NCBI GenBank assembly: GCA_045627405.1
Contig: JAZQNP010000094.1
Location: forward strand, 1 to 31,309
Length of the DNA stretch: 31,309 nt
Source: Firm-04 sp045627405
Lineage (GTDB): Bacteria; Bacillota; Clostridia; Oscillospirales; Ruminococcaceae
Direction of reading: 5' to 3'
Position numbers and translations under genes: made by a program. Below, piece after piece: positions 1-7,300 of this stretch. Below the pieces are notes generated by a model, which saw nothing but the letters and a program-made list of their open reading frames with translations, did no database searches and had not been told where the DNA came from. Numbering within the stretch: the first letter of the stretch is position 1; each line of letters starts with the position of its first letter.

Positions 1-145
1 TTTCTGATGCCTATACACCGATCGAGGTGCTGCGCATCCTCAAACATGTATCAACACACACTTATCTGCTGGAATCTGTCTCTGAACACGGTACCAGCGG
101 CAGATATACGTTCCTCGGCTTCGACCCGAAGCTGGAAATCAACAG
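1..145 (+). pseudogene. trpE: 5' remnant of trpE (anthranilate synthase component I), truncated
   Basis: The window opens inside a reading frame whose residues match the N-terminal part of anthranilate synthase component I, including LLESV and the GRYTFLGFDP segment typical of TrpE. The match stops abruptly after FDPKLEI near position 140. The frame stays open to a stop at 390-392, but those residues are out-of-frame translation of trpG sequence. The catalytic chorismate-binding domain (more than 400 residues in this family) is absent, so the gene cannot make a working TrpE. The gene starts before the window. The exact breakpoint, within about 138-147, is inferred from where each frame stops resembling its family. 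Confidence 0.8.
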
Positions 146-418
146 TCAGAAGTCACACTCGAAGCCGAATGCCCGATTTTCAGAGATGTCAAACAGCCTG
201 CAAAAATCGCACGCTACCACTCCCTTGCGGCAGATGAATCCACGCTGCCGGACTGCCTCAGAATTACAGCCTGTACAGCCGACGGTGAGATCATGGCTGT
301 CATGCACAAAACCATGCCGGTTTTCGGTCTGCAATTCCATCCGGAATCCATTCTCACACCGGACGGAAAACAAATGCTCCGTAATTTTTTGAAATATACC
401 ACAAAGGAGGAACCCAAA
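146..418 (+). pseudogene. trpG: 3' remnant of trpG (anthranilate synthase glutaminase), reading in frame into trpD
   Basis: In a frame different from the trpE remnant, this stretch encodes the C-terminal half of a TrpG-type glutamine amidotransferase. ARYHSL, then GEIMAV.HK, then FGLQFHPESILTP are seen in order; FHPES carries the His and Glu of the Cys-His-Glu triad. The N-terminal half with the nucleophile Cys is missing and there is an in-frame stop at 83-85 just upstream, so the remnant has no proper start. No stop separates it from trpD: the frame runs through NFLKYTTKEEPK into the trpD start Met. This could reflect an ancestral trpGD fusion or a lost stop. A good ribosome binding site for trpD (AAAGGAGG, 403-410) lies inside its last codons. 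Confidence 0.8.
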
Positions 419-1438
419 ATGATTTCCGAAGCAATCAAAATTATCGTTGCCAAACAGGATCTGACATACGATCAGGCATATACCGTCATGAATAAGATCA
501 TGAACGGCGAAACCTCACAGACACAGAACGCTGCATTCCTCGCCGCGCTCTCCACCAAAAGCACAAAATCGGAAACGATTGACGAGATCTCCGGCTGTGC
601 TGCTGCCATGCGCGAGCACGCAACACCGGTCAAGCACGGACTCGATGTGCTGGAAATCGTCGGCACGGGCGGCGATCACGCCAACAGCTTCAACATCTCC
701 ACAACCTCTGCACTGATCGCAGCGGCTGGCGGCGCAAAGGTCGCAAAGCACGGCAACCGTGCAGCTTCCTCTCAGTGCGGCACTGCGGACTGCCTCGAAG
801 CACTCGGTGTCAACATCCAGCAGGATCCGGAGCTTGCCTGCAAACTGCTCAATGAAGTCGGCATGTGCTTCCTCTTTGCGCAGAAATATCACAGCTCTAT
901 GAAATTTGTCGGCGCGATCCGCAAGGAACTCGGTATCCGCACGGTCTTCAACATCCTCGGTCCGCTGACCAATCCTGCAAATCCCTCGTATGCGCTGCTC
1001 GGTGTCTATGATTCCTCGCTGGTAGAGCCGGTTGCGCATGTTCTGATGAACCTCGGCGTCAAGAAGGGCATGGTTGTGTTCGGCACAGACGTGCTCGATG
1101 AGATTTCTCTGAGCGCACCGACCAGTGTTTGCGAATTTGGGGCAGGACAGACCAAATCCTATGTCATTCAGCCGGAGGATTTTGGGTTTGCACGCTGCAC
1201 AAAAGACGATCTTGTCGGCGGTACACCCGCGGAAAACGCCGAAATTACCCGCGGCATTCTCAGCGGTAAAATCACCGGCCACAAGCGCAATGCCGTTCTT
1301 TTGAACGCCGGCGCGGCACTTTATGTATCCGGCAAGGCAAATTCCATGGCAGAGGGCATTCAGCTCGCCGGCAGCCTGATTGACAGCGGCAAGGCAATGC
1401 AGACACTGGAAGCATTTGCAGCCGCTTCCAACCGGTAA
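419..1438 (+). CDS. trpD: Anthranilate phosphoribosyltransferase TrpD
   Basis: The 339-residue protein transfers phosphoribosyl from PRPP to anthranilate, the second committed step of Trp synthesis. The length is that of stand-alone TrpD. The N-terminal helical domain is followed by GTGGDHANSFNISTTSA, the PRPP and anthranilate-binding loop, then KHGNRAASSQCGTAD with the conserved KHGNR/S motif, and FNILGPLTNPA. I chose the ATG at 419 because AAAGGAGG lies eight bases upstream and the protein then has the family length. The same frame is open further upstream through the trpG remnant, so a longer fused product is formally possible. trpC follows after 6 nt. Confidence 0.95.
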   Translation: MISEAIKIIVAKQDLTYDQAYTVMNKIMNGETSQTQNAAFLAALSTKSTKSETIDEISGCAAAMREHATPVKHGLDVLEIVGTGGDHANSFNISTTSALIAAAGGAKVAKHGNRAASSQCGTADCLEALGVNIQQDPELACKLLNEVGMCFLFAQKYHSSMKFVGAIRKELGIRTVFNILGPLTNPANPSYALLGVYDSSLVEPVAHVLMNLGVKKGMVVFGTDVLDEISLSAPTSVCEFGAGQTKSYVIQPEDFGFARCTKDDLVGGTPAENAEITRGILSGKITGHKRNAVLLNAGAALYVSGKANSMAEGIQLAGSLIDSGKAMQTLEAFAAASNR

Positions 1439-1444
1439 ACCGAT

Positions 1445-2242
1445 ATGGCGACCATCCTCGATGAACTGGCGGAATATGCCAGAGAACGGACAGAAAAGGC
1501 AAAGAAGCATCGGTCTCTCGCTTCTCTGCGTGCGGATGCAGAAGCAATGCCGAAAGGCAGCTTTCGTTTCGCAGAGGCGATTGCCCGACGCAATACAAAT
1601 GACGGCGATCTTGCTTTCATCTGCGAATGCAAAAAAGCCTCTCCCTCCAAAGGACTGATCGCACCGGATTTTCCGTATCTGCAAATTGCAAGAGAATACG
1701 AAGCTGCCGGTGCGGACTGTATTAGCGTACTCACTGAGCCGAGCAGATTTCTCGGCAGCGACCGCTATTTGCAGGAAATCGCAGCATCGGTACAGATCCC
1801 CTGTCTTCGCAAGGATTTTACGGTGGATCCCTACATGATCTATGAGGCAAAGCTGCTCGGTGCCTCCGCAATCCTGCTCATCTGTGCAATGCTCGATGCC
1901 GGACAGCTGCGTGAATTCCATGCAGCTGCCGATGAACTCGGTCTTTCCGCACTGGTTGAAGCGCATAATGCCGCGGAAATTGAAGCCGCAGCAAACGTCG
2001 GCGCACGGATCATCGGCGTCAACAACCGCAATCTCAAAGATTTTACCGTTGACACGAGCCATGCCCTGACGCTGCGCAGCCTCTGCCCTGACGATGCACT
2101 GTTCGTAGTCGAGAGCGGAATTCAAAACGCTTCCGATATTCAGGCAGCACGCGATGCGGGCGCAGACGCCGTTCTGGTCGGTGAAACACTGATGCGCGCG
2201 CCGGATAAGGCGGAAATGATGCGCACTTTGAAAGGGGTATAA
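1445..2242 (+). CDS. trpC: Indole-3-glycerol-phosphate synthase TrpC
   Basis: This 265-residue (beta/alpha)8 enzyme closes the indole ring, turning CdRP into indole-3-glycerol phosphate. FICECKKASPSKG carries the conserved ExKxxSPSKG motif with the catalytic Lys. VLTEPSRFLGS, PCLRKDFTVDPYMIYEA and IIGVNNRNLKDFTVD are further signatures, and VVESGIQNASDI with VLVGETLMR forms the C-terminal phosphate site. The length is typical. The gap from trpD is 6 nt with no evident Shine-Dalgarno sequence, so translation is probably coupled to termination of trpD. It is a separate polypeptide from TrpF, unlike the E. coli TrpCF fusion. Confidence 0.96.
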   Translation: MATILDELAEYARERTEKAKKHRSLASLRADAEAMPKGSFRFAEAIARRNTNDGDLAFICECKKASPSKGLIAPDFPYLQIAREYEAAGADCISVLTEPSRFLGSDRYLQEIAASVQIPCLRKDFTVDPYMIYEAKLLGASAILLICAMLDAGQLREFHAAADELGLSALVEAHNAAEIEAAANVGARIIGVNNRNLKDFTVDTSHALTLRSLCPDDALFVVESGIQNASDIQAARDAGADAVLVGETLMRAPDKAEMMRTLKGV

Positions 2243-2246
2243 CTAA

Positions 2247-2846
2247 ATGGCAAAAATCAAGCTCTGCGGTCTGATGACGGAACAGGATGCGCAATACTGC
2301 AATATCGTAAAGCCTGATCTCGCAGGCATGGTCTTCGCTCCGAACAGACGCCGCACAGTCACTGCCGAACAGGCGGTAAAAATCCGCAAGGCTCTGGACG
2401 ATTCTATTCCGATGGTCGGTGTATTCATGAATGCACAGATCGCGGAAATCACTGAACTGGTTGAGCGGAAGATCATTCAGTTTGTGCAGCTCCACGGCGA
2501 TGAGGACAATGCGTATATCTCTGACCTGCGCAAGCAGATCGGCGTTCCCATCATTCAGGCATTTCGTGTCCAAAGCACAACGGAGATGCACAGCGCAGAG
2601 CGTTCGGACGCAGACATCGTTCTGCTCGACGGCGGTGCAGGTGACGGAAAAGAATTCAACTGGAAACATCTGCGCTACTTCACACGCCCGTTTTTCCTTG
2701 CGGGCGGTCTGAATCCGATTCGCGTCAAACACGCCATCGCGCTGCATGAGCCGTACGGTGTCGATGTCAGTTCAGGCATCGAGACAGACGGAAAAAAGGA
2801 TCTGGAAAAAATGCAGGCATTTGTCAATGCCGTGCGAAATCGCTGA
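2247..2846 (+). CDS. trpF: Phosphoribosylanthranilate isomerase TrpF
   Basis: The 199-residue product catalyses the Amadori rearrangement of PRA to CdRP, the step between TrpD and TrpC. The protein begins AKIKLCGL, placing the catalytic Cys in the usual KxCG position. VQLHGDED, LLDGG and the C-terminal FLAGGLNP and GVDVSSGIET (phosphate-binding and catalytic Asp region) are family hallmarks. The start has AAAGGGG about 8 nt upstream, and only 4 nt separate it from the trpC stop. Length and single-domain form are normal for Firmicutes. Confidence 0.95.
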   Translation: MAKIKLCGLMTEQDAQYCNIVKPDLAGMVFAPNRRRTVTAEQAVKIRKALDDSIPMVGVFMNAQIAEITELVERKIIQFVQLHGDEDNAYISDLRKQIGVPIIQAFRVQSTTEMHSAERSDADIVLLDGGAGDGKEFNWKHLRYFTRPFFLAGGLNPIRVKHAIALHEPYGVDVSSGIETDGKKDLEKMQAFVNAVRNR

Positions 2847-2892
2847 CAGCATCAAATCCGGTCATATCCGGAATTTTAACGGAGGTATTCAC

Positions 2893-4083
2893 ATGACCAA
2901 TGAAGCAGGACGCTTTGGCATCCACGGCGGGCAGTACATCCCCGAAACGCTGATGAACGCCGTCATCGAGCTGGAAGAAGCGTACAATCATTATAAAAAT
3001 GACCCGCAGTTCAATGCGGAGCTGACCGAACTGTTCAACGAATATGCAAACAGACCGTCAAGGCTCTACTTTGCAAGAAAGCTGACAGAGGAACTCGGCG
3101 GCGCAAAGATTTATCTCAAACGTGAGGATCTGAACCACACGGGCGCACATAAGATCAACAATGTGCTCGGTCAGGCGTTGCTGGCTAAGAAAATGGGCAA
3201 GACGCGCCTCATTGCCGAAACCGGTGCCGGACAGCACGGTGTTGCGACGGCGACCGCTGCTGCACTGATGGGCATGGAATGCGTGGTCTTCATGGGCAAA
3301 GAGGATACCATCCGGCAGGCACTCAATGTGTACAGAATGCGGCTGCTCGGTGCAGAGGTGATTCCCGTGACAACCGGCACGGCAACGCTGAAAGATGCCG
3401 TTTCCGAAGCAATGCGTGAGTGGACAACCCGTATCGCAGACACCCATTACTGTCTCGGTTCAGTCATGGGCCCGCATCCGTTCCCGACCATTGTGCGGGA
3501 TTTTCAGGCAATTATCTCCAAGGAAATCAAGCAGCAGATTCTTGAAAAAGAAGGCAGACTGCCCAATGTCGTCATGGCATGCGTCGGCGGCGGCTCAAAT
3601 GCAATCGGCACCTTCTATCATTTCATTGAAGATCAGGATGTTCGGCTGATCGGCTGCGAAGCGGCAGGCAGAGGCGTTGATACCTTCGAGACCGCAGCTA
3701 CGATTGCAACCGGAAAGCTCGGCATTTTCCACGGCATGAAGTCCTATTTCTGTCAGGATGAATACGGTCAGATTGCTCCGGTTTACTCCATTTCTGCCGG
3801 TCTGGATTATCCCGGCATCGGTCCGGAGCATGCATGGCTCCACGACACCGGCAGAGCAGAATATGTTGCAATCACGGATGAGGAAGCGGTCAATGCCTTT
3901 GAATATCTCTCGCGCACTGAGGGCATTATCCCTGCGATTGAATCTTCGCATGCTGTCGCGCACGCAATGAAAATCGCACCGAAAATGAACAAGGATCAGA
4001 TCATCGTCATCACGGTTTCCGGCAGAGGCGACAAGGACTGTGCGGCGATTGCCCGGTACAGAGGGGAGGATATTCATGAGTAA
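2893..4083 (+). CDS. trpB: Tryptophan synthase beta subunit TrpB
   Basis: This 396-residue PLP enzyme condenses indole with serine to give Trp as part of the alpha2beta2 complex. The PLP Schiff-base lysine is K87 in HTGAHKINN; GAGQHG and the phosphate-binding GGGSNAIG follow. KREDLNHTG and GLDYPGIGPEH identify the TrpB1 class that pairs with TrpA. The frame is open from 2746, but the ATG at 2893 is preceded by GGAGG (2881-2885) at the right distance and gives the canonical N-terminus (GRFG, HGGQYIPE). The 46 nt between trpF and trpB show no terminator. The last 8 nt overlap trpA. Confidence 0.97.
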   Translation: MTNEAGRFGIHGGQYIPETLMNAVIELEEAYNHYKNDPQFNAELTELFNEYANRPSRLYFARKLTEELGGAKIYLKREDLNHTGAHKINNVLGQALLAKKMGKTRLIAETGAGQHGVATATAAALMGMECVVFMGKEDTIRQALNVYRMRLLGAEVIPVTTGTATLKDAVSEAMREWTTRIADTHYCLGSVMGPHPFPTIVRDFQAIISKEIKQQILEKEGRLPNVVMACVGGGSNAIGTFYHFIEDQDVRLIGCEAAGRGVDTFETAATIATGKLGIFHGMKSYFCQDEYGQIAPVYSISAGLDYPGIGPEHAWLHDTGRAEYVAITDEEAVNAFEYLSRTEGIIPAIESSHAVAHAMKIAPKMNKDQIIVITVSGRGDKDCAAIARYRGEDIHE

Positions 4084-4849
4084 CATCAGAAGTGCCTTTG
4101 AAAACGGCAAGGCTTTTATTCCGTTTATTACCTGCGGCGCTCCCGATCTCGAAACGACCAGCAAAATTGTCCGTGCAATGGCGGAAAACGGTGCAGATCT
4201 TATCGAACTCGGTATCCCCTTTTCCGACCCGACGGCTGAGGGACCTGTGATTCAGGAGGCAAATATCCGAGCACTCAGCGGCGGAGTGACCACAGACAAG
4301 ATCTTTGATTTCGTTCGTGAACTGCGAAAGGATGTCAAAATCCCGCTGGTTTTCATGACCTACGCAAATGTCGTATTTTCCTACGGCACAGAGCGATTTG
4401 TGAAAACCTGTTCCGAAATCGGCATCGACGGCATCATTCTGCCGGATGTTCCCTATGAAGAAAAAGCAGATTTCGCGCCGGTCTGCAAGCAGTACGGCGT
4501 GGACTTCATCTCCCTGATTGCGCCGACCTCGGAAAACCGCATCGCACAGATTGCAAAAGATGCAGCCGGCTTTATCTATGTCGTATCCAGTCTCGGTGTG
4601 ACCGGCGTGCGCTCTGAAATACGCACGGACATTCACACGATCACAGAGAAAATACGCGAAAATTCTAATGTTCCGTGTGCAATCGGCTTTGGCATCTCCA
4701 CACCGGAGCAGGCAAAAACCATGTCTGCAAATGCTGACGGCGTCATCGTCGGCTCGGCAATCGTAAAGCTGATTGCAGCGCACGGAAAAGAAGCAGCACC
4801 GATCGTCGGAGAATATGTCAAAGCAATGAAAGAAGCAATCATATGGTAA
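4076..4849 (+). CDS. trpA: Tryptophan synthase alpha subunit TrpA
   Basis: The 257-residue TIM-barrel subunit cleaves indole-3-glycerol phosphate and channels indole to TrpB. The catalytic Glu is E44 in IELGIPFSDP. The residue aligned with the second catalytic acid, Asp60 of the enterobacterial enzyme, is Glu55 here (DPTAEGP rather than DPLADGP). VYVVSSLGVTG and GFGISTPEQA are the phosphate-binding loops. The start at 4076 follows GGGGAGG with 6 nt spacing and overlaps the trpB stop by 8 nt, which indicates translational coupling and 1:1 synthesis. The 3' end overlaps the next gene by 7 nt. Confidence 0.96.
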   Translation: MSNIRSAFENGKAFIPFITCGAPDLETTSKIVRAMAENGADLIELGIPFSDPTAEGPVIQEANIRALSGGVTTDKIFDFVRELRKDVKIPLVFMTYANVVFSYGTERFVKTCSEIGIDGIILPDVPYEEKADFAPVCKQYGVDFISLIAPTSENRIAQIAKDAAGFIYVVSSLGVTGVRSEIRTDIHTITEKIRENSNVPCAIGFGISTPEQAKTMSANADGVIVGSAIVKLIAAHGKEAAPIVGEYVKAMKEAIIW

Positions 4850-6081
4850 CAAAAATGAAGAAAAGCCTGACAGCATATTGGAAAATCATCTTACTATTGA
4901 CAGGCATTGCTCTTATATTTAATCTGATCGCATTTTCCAAGCCGTTCTGCGACTGGTATGCAATCCATATCTACCGGCATATCGCAGATGCTCTTGGAAA
5001 ATTCTTTGCGCCGGTTCCGTTCTCTGTCGGAGAGGTGCTGATGTACACCGGCATCGGACTGCTGCTTCTCTCACTGATCCTTGCGGTCATACTGATCTTT
5101 CTTCGCAAAAAAACGGGATACCGCAAATTCGCAAAGCATTGGTACAAATCCATTCTCATGCTTCTCTGCGTCCTGCTGGTATGTCAAACCTTTGAATATA
5201 TTATCCCGATGCGCGGCTCCGTGCTCGGAGAGGGAAAAATTGAGGCAAAAGAGTACAGCTTTGAAGAAATATGCACACTCACTGTTTGGGTCACAGCCGA
5301 GCTGAACGCGACCGCAGATGAAATACTCGCAAACGCAGAGAACGGCGTGATTGATTTTCCGACAACCGAGGAGAATTTCCCGAAGATCGTGGCTGCCATG
5401 CAGGCTTGCGCAGACCGCTACCCGCGGCTCTGGGGCAGCTACTTCCCTGTCAAAACGGCATTCAGCTCCGATATTCTCGAACGCATTGGCATCGGCGGGT
5501 TTACCGTACCGCTGACGATGGAAACGCTGCACAACAAATATTCCCTGGCGCCTTATTATCAGCCGGTGCTCGATGCGCATGAGCTTGCGCATCACAAGGG
5601 ATTCTATCTGGAATCGGACGCAAATCTCATCGCACAGGTCGCGCTCGCAGAATCCGATGATCCCTTCCTGCGCTTCTCCGGGCTGCTCAATATGTATGAT
5701 TACTTGATCCCGGATTTCGATGCTGCTTATTCGGAATATGTAGATTCGATGATTGCAAGCGGACAGATTCCCAGCCCGAGCGAAGATTTTTGGGGATATT
5801 ATGAAGCAATGAAACCGATCTTCTATCCGATCTTTCAGAATGACAACCTTAATCCGTTGACAAACCGTGCCGTCGATGAAGTCATAAACCAATCTTTAAA
5901 CATCAGCACCGAGGTCTATATGGCAGACGATCACCCGCTGGACGAGCTGCCTGCCGTCAATGAAGTCATCGAAGAGGCAGCAAACATCGGATGGGAAACA
6001 CAGGATGTCATTTTGCAGGAGCATAACTATGACGGCGTTGTCTTGCTGCTGCTGCAATATTATGACGGCATTTTGTATTGA
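4843..6081 (+). CDS. DUF3810-family membrane protein with HExxH metallopeptidase motif
   Basis: The 412-residue protein has three predicted membrane helices in its first 120 residues (about 13-31, 62-87 and 102-121), followed by a long, probably extracytoplasmic domain. That domain contains HELAHH (246-251), an HExxH zinc-binding signature, followed by ESDAN from 257, which could give the third ligand as in gluzincins. This arrangement matches DUF3810, whose members are of unknown function. Peptidase activity is inference from the motif. The ATG overlaps the trpA stop in the form ATGGTAA, so it is co-translated with the trp operon. An alternative start is the ATG at 4855. A role in tryptophan metabolism is not suggested by the sequence; it may simply be an operon hitch-hiker. 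Confidence 0.8.
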   Translation: MVTKMKKSLTAYWKIILLLTGIALIFNLIAFSKPFCDWYAIHIYRHIADALGKFFAPVPFSVGEVLMYTGIGLLLLSLILAVILIFLRKKTGYRKFAKHWYKSILMLLCVLLVCQTFEYIIPMRGSVLGEGKIEAKEYSFEEICTLTVWVTAELNATADEILANAENGVIDFPTTEENFPKIVAAMQACADRYPRLWGSYFPVKTAFSSDILERIGIGGFTVPLTMETLHNKYSLAPYYQPVLDAHELAHHKGFYLESDANLIAQVALAESDDPFLRFSGLLNMYDYLIPDFDAAYSEYVDSMIASGQIPSPSEDFWGYYEAMKPIFYPIFQNDNLNPLTNRAVDEVINQSLNISTEVYMADDHPLDELPAVNEVIEEAANIGWETQDVILQEHNYDGVVLLLLQYYDGILY

Positions 6082-6113
6082 AAATCCCCTCACCCCTCCT
6101 TGAATTTTAGCAA

Positions 6114-6135
6114 TTTAACGCTTTTGTGCGTTAAA
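6114..6135. promoter_or_regulatory. Perfect inverted repeat upstream of the aroF promoter (possible operator)
   Basis: TTTAACGC and GCGTTAAA form an 8-bp perfect inverted repeat with a 6-base centre, ending three bases before the -35 element of the downstream promoter. There is no T-tract after it, so it makes a poor intrinsic terminator for the trp operon. A repressor or activator site is the more natural reading, but the binding protein is unknown. Confidence 0.5.
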
Positions 6136-6138
6136 GGG

Positions 6139-6167
6139 TTGACAGAAACAAACATGTATTGTATAAT
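6139..6167 (+). promoter_or_regulatory. SigA-type promoter for the DAHP synthase gene
   Basis: TTGACA at 6139-6144 and TATAAT at 6162-6167 are separated by exactly 17 bases, so both hexamers match the housekeeping consensus perfectly. The promoter lies 42 bases upstream of the aroF ATG and makes that gene an independent unit from trp. Confidence 0.9.
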
Positions 6168-6209
6168 AGTGATTGTCAAATCACCTGCAAAAGGAGTTAA
6201 ACAGTTACC

Positions 6210-7241
6210 ATGATGAACCTCGAATTTGAACGCAAGCTGACCATCCCGATGGAGGTCAAGGAAATGTATCCGGTCTCCTCTGAGATGGAACAGACCGTCG
6301 CGCAGCGCGCAAAGGAAATAGAAGATATTTTCACGGGAAAAGACAACCGTTTGATCCTGATTATCGGTCCTTGCTCTGCGGATAACCCCGACAGTGTCAT
6401 TGACTACATCACCCGCCTGAAAAAGGTCAACGAACAGGTCAAGGATGAAATCTTTATCATACCGCGCATCTATACCGGAAAGCCGCGTACGACCGGTGCA
6501 GGCTATAAAGGTCTGATGCACCAGCCCGATCCGCAGGCAAAACCCGACATGTTCAAGGGCATTATCGCGACCAGAGAGCTGCATATGCGCGCGCTCAAAG
6601 AGACCGGCTTCTCCTGCGCCGACGAAATGCTCTATCCGGATAACTATAAGTATCTCGATGACATTCTCGCTTATGTTGCAGTCGGTGCGCGTTCCGTGGA
6701 AAATCAGGAGCACCGTTTGGTTTCCAGCGGCATCTCCGTTCCGGTCGGTATGAAGAACCCGACCAGCGGCGATCTTTCTGTTATGATGAATGCAATCACA
6801 GCCGCACAACATAAGCACACCTTTATCTATCGCGGCTGGGAAGTCCATTCTCAGGGCAACCCGCTTGCACATGCGATCATGCGCGGATATATGAACAAGC
6901 ACGGACAGTCTCTGCCGAACTATCATTATGAGGATCTCGCGCTGCTTGCTTCCCTCTATGCAAAGGCTGAATTTGCAAATCCTGCCTGCATCGTCGATAC
7001 CAACCACGCAAACTCCGGAAAAGATCCGCTGCAACAGCCGCGCATCGTCAAGGATGTGCTGAACCAGTGCCGATACAACAATGAAATCAAAAAGCTCGTC
7101 AAGGGCTTTATGATTGAAAGCTACATCGAGGACGGCGCACAGCCGATCAACGGCGGATGCTACGGCAAGTCCATTACCGACCCCTGCCTCGGATGGGAAA
7201 AATCCGAACGCCTGATCTATGAAATCGCAGAAATGCTCTGA
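6210..7241 (+). CDS. aroF: 3-deoxy-7-phosphoheptulonate (DAHP) synthase, class I
   Basis: The 343-residue enzyme condenses PEP with erythrose 4-phosphate, the first step of the shikimate pathway. It matches the AroF/AroG/AroH type: GPCSADN (PEP site), RIYTGKPRTTGAGYKGL (PEP and E4P binding), ENQEHR, VGMKNPTSGD and DTNHANSGKDP (metal-binding His and Asp). Length is normal. Which feedback inhibitor it answers to cannot be told from the sequence, so the symbol is for the family rather than a specific isozyme. The SD (AAAGGAG) sits rather far, about 14 nt, from the ATG, and a second ATG follows immediately. A terminator follows the stop. Confidence 0.95.
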   Translation: MMNLEFERKLTIPMEVKEMYPVSSEMEQTVAQRAKEIEDIFTGKDNRLILIIGPCSADNPDSVIDYITRLKKVNEQVKDEIFIIPRIYTGKPRTTGAGYKGLMHQPDPQAKPDMFKGIIATRELHMRALKETGFSCADEMLYPDNYKYLDDILAYVAVGARSVENQEHRLVSSGISVPVGMKNPTSGDLSVMMNAITAAQHKHTFIYRGWEVHSQGNPLAHAIMRGYMNKHGQSLPNYHYEDLALLASLYAKAEFANPACIVDTNHANSGKDPLQQPRIVKDVLNQCRYNNEIKKLVKGFMIESYIEDGAQPINGGCYGKSITDPCLGWEKSERLIYEIAEML

Positions 7242-7252
7242 TGACAATGAAA

Positions 7253-7291
7253 CAGCGTCTTTCCGAAACACCGGAGAGACGCTGCTTTTTT
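7253..7291 (+). terminator. Intrinsic terminator after aroF
   Basis: CAGCGTCT pairs with AGACGCTG, extended by TCCG/CGGA around a short A-rich loop, and the hairpin is followed by a run of six T. It lies just downstream of the aroF stop and separates it from the convergent clpC-like gene. Confidence 0.85.
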
Positions 7292-7300
7292 CTGATTATC

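Noticed and set aside
515..2125. 536-residue minus-strand open frame opposite trpD-trpC
   Set aside because: Spans two well-defined Trp genes on the other strand; composition is that of an antisense shadow.
6114..6135. Intrinsic terminator of the trp operon
   Set aside because: The stem is good but is followed by GGGTTGACA with no T-run, and it sits right beside the aroF -35; I report it as a possible operator instead.
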